Assembly: GCA_003354225.1 (NCBI GenBank)
Contig: PIVH01000241.1
Coordinates: 1-6,774, forward strand
Length of the DNA: 6,774 nt
Origin: Globobulimina sp.
Taxonomy: Eukaryota > Foraminifera > Rotaliida
Direction: 5' to 3'
Shown: positions 1 to 6,774 of the stretch, piece by piece
Layout of the letters: each line of letters begins with the position of its first letter
Numbering within the stretch: position 1 is the stretch's first letter
The notes under the pieces: generated by a model
Database searches by the model: none
Told to the model about the DNA's origin: nothing
The model's input: the letters and a program-made list of their open reading frames with translations, nothing else
Program-made: the position numbers and the translations under genes

Positions 1-84
1 GAATCTTTGGAGATACAATTAATTGTTGGAAGTGATAACAATAATAACAATGTTGTAAAATATATGCTTGAATACATAATGTAA
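1..84 (+). CDS. possible C-terminal end of an upstream gene (partial)
   Basis: From the first base, frame 1 is open for 27 codons and ends in TAA at 82-84. The other two plus frames close within about 35 bases. The translation has a mixed hydrophobic/charged start, a run of five Asn broken only by synonymous AAC/AAT codons, and an ending with residues VVKYMLEYIM. This would be the 3' end of a gene running toward the minus-strand gene that ends at 288, leaving about 200 bp between them. The fragment is too short to identify, and in AT-rich DNA an open stretch this long can occur by chance. No function can be given. Confidence 0.28.
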   Translation, partial: ESLEIQLIVGSDNNNNNVVKYMLEYIM

Positions 85-287
85 TTTGATGTTTTTTGTT
101 TGGTCAATATTAATTGTTATTAATGTCTTTTAGCTGCAAACTACTACATTAAAATAGTTTTTTAGCAGCAGAAAACTTTCAGTACTACTTTTAGATGTTC
201 TAAATCACAATCTCAAAAAGTACAAATAAAAAAATTATTGCAATATTTATGACCACAGTAATATACAAAAAGAATTTGTTGATGTGA
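85..287. other. AT-rich intergenic gap, 3' flank of the minus-strand surface-protein gene
   Basis: About 200 bp of AT-rich sequence with no convincing open frame. It should contain the 3' untranslated region of the gene ending at 288, and of the left-edge gene if that is real. I saw no AATAAA on the minus strand close behind the stop. No RNA gene or clear repeat is visible. Confidence 0.5.
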
Positions 288-2276
288 TTAAGGTTTTTCT
301 TCTTGAATATTATTCTCATTTTCTTTATTTTCAGCATCTTGAATATTTTCAGTATTGTCAGTTTCTGATTGCATATTTTTATAATCTTTGATTTTTTTCT
401 TTTGCAATTGTGACAATATAATATCCCAAACGTCATCAACCACATCGCCCACAGTAATTTCTTGCACTTTTTTTAACGCAGCTTCTTGTAATTCAACCGA
501 CACATTCTCCATTTCAGGGATTTCCTTTATTAAATCTTTTCGGAATGGATCAAATATTAAATTTTTTACTTCTTGTTTACGTGTTTCTATATACCCGGAA
601 ATAATCGCGGCAGCCAATATATCAACATTTTGATCAGTTGCTTCTAAATGCATATTGGTATTCGCCACAGCCACATTGCCATTGGTCTCGCTCATTTGGA
701 TTTGTTCAGTTAGTGATTTATAAGACTCTTCGATCGGATGTTCTTTTGCTTCGTATTTCACCTTTCGTCTTTTAATGATTTTACATTTCGTCTTTCTTCG
801 TCTTTCATCATCAATACAAACAAATACAGCAATTACTACGACGGTGCAACCAAAACAAACAAATACAGCTATTACTACGAAGCCAAATATTTTCATTTGG
901 TTTGCATTATCCTCACTATTGATTGGACACTTTGTATCTTGGTTACATTCGACAAAACAGGTTCCAGAACAATATAAACTTAAATTTAAACAAGCTTGGT
1001 ATGCCTCACATAATATGGTACAATGATCATTTTCATTGCAAGTTATTGATGCACCAAAACCAGATTGATAACCAGTCAAATATACGGTAATATTTATTCC
1101 AGAGCTTGCAATATTTGAATATTTGCACGAACCGTCGCCAGTACAATAAATATCTGATATTTTTGTTATTGTTGTATCATAACATGACCAATACCCATAA
1201 CAATAGACAGTCCCTCCATTTCCAGTGATACATCCTCGATAACATGCAATATCGGCAGAACATTCAACTATTAAACCATTACTTTTTGAGACTATGTCTG
1301 ATTCTCCGCACGACGACAACCCACTGCACACAACAGACGCTGCATTGCCATCATATGATATTAAACGAGAACCAGAAGAAGAACGACATGCACTCTCTGC
1401 TCTGCAACATATTGGTCCAACATTTGTCGAATATTTAATATCTTTTCCATCATAATAATTATCAAATGTTTTATCAGTGGTTTGTGTCGAACATTCTTCT
1501 TCATTTCTTGTTGTTATTTCTGTTGAATTCCAAAATAAAATATCTGTTGTATTCTGTTTTAATTTAATACATCTTTATTTTGTAAAAATAGTTTAAATAA
1601 AACAACATACCAATGCCACAGTTGTGTTTGTAGTAATATTACATTGTGCATTACTATCACAAAGTAAATCTAATCCACCGCATCCATTATAAGCACAATG
1701 TATATTACAAATACTTCCATTTTTACAATGAATTATGGATTGAAAACCTGCATAATATCCATACAAATATGCATCAAAAGTGCCAGATAAAATATTTATT
1801 GCTGTTGCAAATAATGATAACGCACCGCTTGCTTTTAATGTACTTGAACCAGCTGACGAAATTGTTGACTGTGCGCATGATTTATCACCATAACAATAAA
1901 TGGGTGTGTCTTTGATTGATATATTTGCATTCATTAATGAGTTTGCTCCACCTCCATGGATCCAACCCGTCGCTGTAATGGATTGATGAAAGCCACTATT
2001 TGAACATGAAGATGTCCCATAACAATCAAGGTAATGCGTATCAATATGTGGTGTTTGTTTGCATGATAGGGCACCACCACACGAACGCCAATATGCGATA
2101 GATGATGGTGATTGGAATAAACTCTTATAACCACGTGCATTGACAGAATCACCACTGTCACTTCCAATATCTCCTATACATTCCAACTCATTGTCACAAT
2201 TAATACATTGTTCCTCATTGTCACAATAAGCATAAACATAACCAATAAAAGCTGACAAGAAACAAAGAGAGATCAT
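288..2276 (-). CDS. type I membrane protein with two tandem Cys-rich repeat modules (two exons)
   Basis: The spliced CDS uses exon 1 at 2276-1611 (222 codons) and exon 2 at 1553-288 (421 codons plus TAA), predicting 643 residues. The start is ATG at 2276, with an in-frame TAA two codons upstream. Residues 1-16 form a hydrophobic signal peptide (MISLCFLSAFIGYVYA). The ectodomain is rich in Cys, Gly and Ser and has about eight N-glycosylation sequons (for example NIS, NGS, NIT, NTT, NST). Two modules (about 47-212 and 272-431) repeat a C-x-G-x-x-S-C...I unit, with neighbouring units mostly 17-26 residues apart. A transmembrane helix spans about 443-468, followed by a basic stop-transfer cluster (RRRKTK, KRRKVK). 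The cytoplasmic tail of about 170 residues ends in an acidic, Asn/Glu-rich stretch. The spacing suggests a beta-solenoid, which is inference. An adhesion or receptor role at the cell surface is plausible, but the family is not recognised. An unspliced reading would give only a secreted first module. Confidence 0.85.
816..880 (-). repeat. 39-bp-period tandem duplication encoding the transmembrane segment
   Basis: Two 26-bp copies (816-841 and 855-880) differ at a single position (A at 831, T at 870) and start 39 bp apart. On the minus strand both are read in the same frame and encode VVIAVFVC, giving a 13-residue period. The one difference is a synonymous Ile codon change (ATA/ATT). The 13 bp between the copies is not clearly repeated after the second one. 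Together the copies make up nearly the whole predicted membrane helix of the surface protein. Confidence 0.9.
1554..1610 (-). other. 57-nt spliceosomal intron, phase 0
   Basis: On the minus strand the donor is GTATGT (1610-1605), directly after the Leu codon at 1613-1611, and the acceptor is ACAG (1557-1554). Exon 1 and exon 2 join in phase 0. The intron is strongly AT-rich and contains an in-frame TAA (1595-1593) as well as a TAA in the exon-2 frame, so both flanking frames are closed inside it. An alternative AG at 1574-1573 gives the wrong phase. The length is a multiple of three, but retention would still terminate translation. Confidence 0.85.
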
Positions 2277-2314
2277 GGTTTAATAACACAAACAGTTTTT
2301 TTACGCTAAGCATC
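2277..2314. promoter_or_regulatory. 38-bp head-to-head intergenic region, presumed bidirectional promoter or overlapping 5' ends
   Basis: Only 38 bp lie between the minus-strand ATG (2276) and the plus-strand ATG (2315). The stretch holds TTTAATAA near the left side and a run of seven T near the middle (2296-2302). No clear TATA box or other named element is visible. Both transcripts must start in or very close to this interval, or inside the opposite coding region. A shared promoter is inferred from geometry only. Confidence 0.45.
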
Positions 2315-5300
2315 ATGTTTCTGATGGCCAACGACGAGAAAATGGATGATTCTTCTCTTGGCCGTGCCCGATCAATGACAAAAACGTTACAAAAGAAAGG
2401 CAAAGCGGCTATTGTCCCCACCACCTCTATAAACACAGAATTTGCGCAAGTCGTGAATAGATTCAAATCATTGCAAGAAGAATGGACAAAACGTCGCATT
2501 ACACGCAAAGTGCCCATCATCACCTTAAAATACACGGATCCAAATGACTATACAAACTCTGACGCATGCAACGAAATCGACGGCTTGAAAAATGAAAAAA
2601 AGCAATTAACTGTCACTGTCTCCTCCTTATTCAAAGAAATGCAACACTTAAAACAACAAAATCAAAATATGGCGCAACGCATCGAAAGTCTACGCAAAGT
2701 ATTACACGAATCCAAGTCATACACAATCTCATTAAAACAACGCAACGATAACTTAGCCTCAGATATGGATTTCCAATCCGATTTACACGAAAAGGTATAA
2801 TGTATAGCAATAGCAATATACAACAAATATAAATGCGAATTTGCGATAATAACACAACCACAAACAACAGCAACGCAGAGTGTGGAAGACTAAAATACGC
2901 GAATCCATCTCGCAGGAACCGCCCCATTCCATCCACAACAACAAGAAGCGCAAAAACACGCTGTCCGACGACCTACGCAATTTAGATAACATCTTAGCTG
3001 AATACGAGTCGACCATCGACAGACAGCGCGAACAAATCAAGCACAAAAGCCAGCAGTTAGAGCAACAAAAAGCAGTCTTTGAGTATGAAAAGAACCAACA
3101 ATACGCCGAGTTAACCAAAGAAATCAATCAGCTCAAAAACCAGCGCCAGCAAGAAATCGAAGAATTAAAACTGAAAATCGAGCAAAACAACACCGAAATT
3201 GGCCGCAGTAAGCAAGAAAACCACCGCTTGCGCAAAACGTTAGAAGTGACCAACAACGAACTAAATGCCAATCGCAAATTGATCGAAGCCTCGCGGCCGC
3301 TGAACGCCACCCAGACTGAACAGCAATTATTCCAATTGGAACAAGACTATTTGAACCTGTCTGAGATTTTAGTGGCGTGCCAACATCGCGTGACCAAAGC
3401 GGACAATTCTTTGAGCGAAAAGCAACACGAATTGGAAGACGCAAACCGTTTAATCGACGAACAGAACAAAACCATGGAGGAATACAAGAAGTCCATGCAA
3501 TTGTTACAGGCGCATTTAATGGAAAGCAAGTCGGACCAATCCGACCTAATCAATGCGTTGCAGCAGGAATGGGAGCAATGCAAAGAGGAAGTGATGCGAT
3601 ACAAGCAACGGTGCCGACAGCTGACCCACGACAAGGACCAGTTGCTGGTATTGCAGAACGTGGCGCGTAACGGCTTGCAATCGTTGACTTTGCAAACTGC
3701 GCAGCCGCTGGTGAACAAGCAGTTGAATGGGAATGGCAGTGCCAACGCCGAGATGGTGGTGCAATTACACGACTTGCAGCGGAAACTGCAGCAGAAAGAG
3801 GACGAAGTGGCCAATCACGAAATGTTGATGAAGCAATTGATGGAGCAGCAAAAAGCGTTTCTGAAGCGGAACAAGACGTTGGTTGAGCGGTTGAAAGCGA
3901 TTAAGAAATATTCGCAATCTGGAATTGGCCACAGCGGCAATTGGAATTTCGAAGGCGATTTCAACCACACTCCGCCGGAGAATGTCAGCGTGGAACTGAA
4001 GAGCATCTATGATCATTATGTGCGAAGTCCCATTATTCAGACAAGGGACATTATCCATAGGATCAAGATCAAGTCGTCGCAGCTTATAAATAAGGAGAAC
4101 GAGCACGAGAATGACTACATTGTTTCGGATAAGTTGCGGATCAACACCGCCAGTACGATATTGTACGTATTTGAGGACATTTTGATTGCGCGACAGAATG
4201 CGATGAACGTATTGGCCAAGAACGAGGATAAAATATTGCGGATTAAGGAGGAGAACGAGCGCGAAAAGGAAAAATCTGAGATTGAGCGCAGGAAATTGAA
4301 CGAAGCGACACGTAAATTGAAGCAGCAAATAGTTAAATATGAGAGTGAGATCCAAGAGATTTACGACAATATCAATATGGAAACGGATTTGACGGATTTG
4401 GAGAAGTTGAAGAAGGAAAATGAGCGCATTGCCCAGGAGTTTCTGCAGGGCGCAAATGTGTGGAATGCAGAGAAGGCCATCATGTCTGCGGAGAGGGCGC
4501 AGATCGAGAATGATATCAATTATATCGCACACAATTTGGAGCAATTGATCTTAGAACGGCAGCAATTTGAACAGGAAGCTGACCAATTTCAAATATTGTA
4601 TGTCAATTTGATCGCACATTTACGCGAAAAGGGCATGAAAATCGAGATTGAATACGTGATTGTGGACCATATGAAGCCGTCGCAATACGCACGCATTGCT
4701 ATCAAGGATGACAACTTTCTGTCGCAGCGACGCAAGCGGAACACGATGCGGTTGAAATTGTACCAAGCCACGACACAGCCGGCGGTGTTGAAGGAAGAGG
4801 AGGAAGAACTGCACCAAAAGCAGTCCACGACCAATGTCAATATAAATGTCAAGATCAAAAACGCGCATAATCATAATCATAACCATGGCCATAGCCATAA
4901 TAATAGCAACATCGGACTTAAATCGTACGGCAAGCGAAACGACGCTGAAAATAATAACAATACGGACAAAAAACCAAATCTATGGAGACTTGTGAGCAAC
5001 AAACAAAATAAAAACAAGAAGTCCGTGCCGATCATGGGCAATGACGACCTCTCCGCAGCTCCCACCAGTCCGCGGACGCCACGGTCGCCGCGATTGCCGC
5101 GATTGTCGTCGTCGCATACGGATAGCAACAGCAATAAACAGGAGCAGAATAATAATGTGCAGTCTGCGGATATTATGAATGTGAATCTCATCGATGATGA
5201 GGCCGATGCGTATATACCGTTCGATGAGCCGGACGCGTTTAATTTATTGGACTTTGAGTATCGCAAATTAGCGATGAAGTTCGTGTCGGAGAATGACAAT

Positions 5301-5795
5301 TTTATGAGCCAGTCGATGGACGTGGACGCGATTTCGGGCGACCTGGATTTGAATTTGATGGCTCAGGAGGTGCTGTCACAAGAATTGCAGCGGAAACAGG
5401 AGAAGTTGCCCAAATTGCAAGGGTGGATAGAAAAGAAATCGCCGACTTGGTCGCGAGGGTGGCAGAAGAGGTGGGTCATAGTGCGCGAATATAATATATT
5501 TTACGGGAAAACCAAAACGGATATCAAGGACACCAAGAATGAGAGCGAGAGGAATAAGTTTTTGAACGCCATTCCTTTGTTGGTGGTGCAATACATTGTG
5601 GGTACCGACCATAGTCGGTCTGGCAGGAAATTTGAAATCGTGGCACGCGATCCGCGCACTGGGGATAGGAGACATTATCAATGGAAGGCCACCACGAGGG
5701 AGGAATGTGATAAGTGGGTAAATGGATTGAATGAACATAAAAAATTGTTGGCGGCGAGGTTACAGTTTTTAGCCAATACTGGTGAAAACAATTAA
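2315..5795 (+). CDS. large coiled-coil protein with C-terminal PH domain (two exons)
   Basis: Exon 1 is 2315-2794 (160 codons) and exon 2 most likely 2871-5795, predicting about 1134 residues and ending in TAA. Order of parts: a basic N-terminus (1-85); coiled coil with many Leu/Gln/Glu/Lys heptad-like stretches (about 86-155, 191-425, 450-508); a less charged segment (about 509-600); a second coil (about 603-738). A low-complexity linker follows, with alternating His-Asn (about 824-840) and a Ser/Thr-Pro-Arg patch (about 893-905). The PH domain is at about 1008-1118: strand 1 starts at LQGWIEKK, RGWQKRWVIV follows, and the closing helix has the conserved Trp in ECDKWVNGL. PH domains bind phosphoinositides or proteins at membranes. 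Here Gln stands where many PtdInsP3 binders have the first basic residue before x-R, so lipid specificity is open. A scaffold or tether linking membrane to cytoskeleton is inferred. A second in-frame ATG at 2324 is an alternative start. Confidence 0.9.
2795..2870 (+). other. 76-nt intron, phase 0 (acceptor choice slightly ambiguous)
   Basis: The donor is GTATAA at 2795, directly after an AAG codon; reading through gives Val then TAA. The best acceptor is ACAACAG ending at 2870, which joins the long downstream frame in phase 0. A branch-site-like TAATAAC (2847-2853) lies 17 nt before it. A second phase-compatible AG ends at 2888 and would remove six more residues (QRRVWK). The downstream frame has no ATG near its beginning and is closed by TAA at 2850, which supports splicing over a separate gene. 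Confidence 0.8.
4866..4905 (+). repeat. imperfect CATAAT repeat encoding alternating His-Asn
   Basis: Six-base units close to CATAAT or CATAGC are repeated in frame and give HNHNHNHGHSHNNSN in the linker before the PH domain. Seven-residue alternation of His with Asn/Gly/Ser is typical of replication-slippage low complexity. Alternating His can bind divalent metal ions, but nothing else here supports such a role. Confidence 0.8.
5064..5106 (+). repeat. Pro/Arg/Ser-rich patch with a 9-bp direct repeat
   Basis: The frame encodes TSPRTPRSPRLPRL with three minimal [ST]-P sites followed by Arg. At the DNA level CCGCGATTG occurs twice in direct succession (5088-5096 and 5097-5105). In the family of scaffold proteins such basic Ser-Pro patches are often kinase substrates. 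Here that is inference from the short motif alone. Confidence 0.6.
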
Positions 5796-6131
5796 TTTTG
5801 CATATATGTTGGAGTGTTGTTGCTTGTTCGTATTGTGTTTTTAGTACTTTTTGTTTTTTTCATCCAATATTTTGATTCTGCAGTTTTTGTACCATATTTT
5901 TACATCTATTTACATCTATTTTTGTTGTTGTTAAATCTAAATGAATTGTATTATTATCCTTTAATCTTAAATTGATGTAAATCTTCAAATTGATTTTTCA
6001 TTGTTGACACGATCTTTATTTCAAACAACAAAAAATTAAAACAAAAAACCAAACAAACAATCACATACATTCAAAAAGTAATAAATCTTGTCTCCCTCCA
6101 TTACTATCACTTGTTTGTTGCATTGATATTT
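5796..6131. other. convergent AT-rich 3' intergenic region
   Basis: About 336 bp between the stop of the PH gene and the stop of the right-edge minus gene, with no convincing coding frame. It has T-rich stretches just after 5795, a 10-bp tandem pair TACATCTATT at 5901-5920, and A-rich stretches near 6028-6060. Candidate polyadenylation hexamers are AATAAA on the plus strand at 6080-6085, and AATAAA on the minus strand at 6015-6020 and at 6131-6136, the last overlapping the stop codon. In DNA this AT-rich any of these can be chance. Confidence 0.5.
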
Positions 6132-6774
6132 TTATTTTTGGATATTTATAATAATATTTAATGAAGATGAAATTGAGGAATATACATAAAATAACCAACT
6201 TCGTCTATCTACACCTTCTTTTTCATCCCAATCCTTCCAAATCCCATATAATGAACACTTGATTTTATTTGTTTTTCTTGTTTCACTTAAAATATCCAAT
6301 AAACGACATAATGAAAATTGATATGAATAATATCCACCAACATTTGTACATTGAATAACAATATGATTCAAATTTGGAAATAAATTTATCAAACTACTCT
6401 TCAATAAATTCCTGCCACCAATAATCTCTTTATATGACATATTCACCCACAGAATATGATGACTCCACAATCAAATCTTGTAAAACTGAGGGGTAATCAT
6501 CTACAAATGACTCCAAATTTATTATTATTGTTTTCTTACTAAATCTAAACATTTTAAATGTATCCTCAATATATGATGGGATTGATTCATTCTCTTCAAA
6601 TAAAAAACTTATTATCTCTGCATCTTTGCCATTAAATCCTTTTACAGCGTCACCATGACCTGCATTAAGAGCAGCATCAAATTTAGATAAAGCAACAAAG
6701 AATTTACTAAAATTTGTCCATGTTTCTGTTAATCGAATGGATGTGATAGCCATTGGATATTGGCCGTGGATAAA
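6132..6774 (-). CDS. unidentified protein, partial, in two reading frames (intron, frameshift or pseudogene)
   Basis: The gene enters from the right edge on the minus strand. The first segment (6774-6430) is open from the edge for 114 residues; the first Met visible is at 6753, but the frame is open upstream (FIHGQYP), so the true start may lie outside. It ends in TAA at 6432-6430. A second frame (open 6470-6132, ending TAA) carries a plausible continuation with Leu-rich text such as LINLFPNLNHIVIQC and LCRLLDIL. The whole span is 643 nt, one more than a multiple of three, so joining needs a +1 shift or an intron of 3n+1. A 52-nt intron at 6450-6399 (GTGGGT...GAAG) or a 40-nt one ending at the same place would fit the phase, but the donors are weak. 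No family is assigned. Confidence 0.5.

Noticed and set aside
289-295. Residues YDGNAAS of the surface protein as an additional repeat unit without cysteines
   Set aside because: Coordinates are residue numbers. It fits the unit loosely but lies only nine residues before the next clear unit, so it was left out of the count.
200-445. Minus frame of 81 codons overlapping the 3' end of the surface-protein gene
   Set aside because: Lys/Ile/Phe-rich text typical of chance reading through AT-rich DNA, overlapping a well-supported exon in another frame.
288-1331. Minus frame as a gene starting at GTG 1331
   Set aside because: The frame stays open upstream to about 1574, and a good phase-0 intron links it to the signal-peptide exon starting at 2276.
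388-1915. Short plus-strand frames across the surface-protein gene
   Set aside because: All lie opposite well-supported coding exons, have low-complexity content, and show no start context or domain.
2783-5299. Several minus-strand frames of 60-259 codons inside the PH gene
   Set aside because: They are Cys-, Leu- or Phe-rich reverse readings of Gln/Glu/Lys-rich coiled-coil codons, with no domain and no support from context.
2880-5795. Long plus frame as a separate gene starting at GTG 2880
   Set aside because: There is no ATG at its start, and a phase-compatible GT..AG intron with a branch-like TAATAAC joins it to the ATG-led frame at 2315. It is exon 2.
5901-5920. Tandem TACATCTATT pair as a regulatory or mobile-element sign
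   Set aside because: Only two 10-bp copies in AT-rich DNA, with no flanking inverted repeats or duplicated target site.
1-6774. CRISPR array, insertion sequence, prophage or bacterial defence cassette
   Set aside because: No regularly spaced repeats, transposase-like frame or terminal inverted repeats were seen. The introns and protein architecture are eukaryotic.

Overview
The window is eukaryotic nuclear DNA from a protist-like organism. Two genes are interrupted by short AT-rich GT..AG introns (57 and 76 nt). One encodes a type I membrane protein, the other a long coiled-coil protein with a C-terminal PH domain. There are no operon-style gene strings or bacterial ribosome binding sites. 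Coding DNA is compositionally richer than the very AT-rich flanks, and the complete genes end in TAA under the standard code. The protein style (Cys-rich repeat ectodomain, Asn-rich coiled coils, compact introns) would suit a rhizarian such as a foraminiferan, but that is an impression of style and cannot be proven here.

Layout, left to right. Bases 1-84 (+) may hold the last 27 codons of a gene entering from the left. Bases 85-287 are an AT-rich gap carrying the 3' flank of the next gene. A minus-strand gene (288-2276, one phase-0 intron at 1554-1610) encodes a predicted 643-residue cell-surface protein. It has a signal peptide, two tandem Cys-rich repeat modules built on a C-x-G-x-x-S-C unit, one transmembrane segment that is itself a 13-residue tandem duplication, and a cytoplasmic tail of about 170 residues. 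Only 38 bp separate its start codon from that of a divergent plus-strand gene (2315-5795, one intron at about 2795-2870). That gene encodes a predicted protein of about 1134 residues: long coiled coils, a low-complexity His/Asn and Ser-Pro linker, then a PH domain. Bases 5796-6131 are an AT-rich convergent 3' gap. A third gene (minus, 6132 to the right edge) is incomplete and lies in two reading frames, so it needs an intron, a frameshift or a pseudogene explanation.

The two complete genes share a very short head-to-head promoter, so co-regulation is possible. Nothing in the sequences shows that the surface protein and the PH coiled-coil protein act together. No known mobile element, CRISPR array, RNA gene or defence-like cassette was seen. 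The most distinctive feature is the surface protein: a solenoid-like repeat in which the two cysteines of each unit are kept or lost together, duplicated into two modules that lie on different exons.
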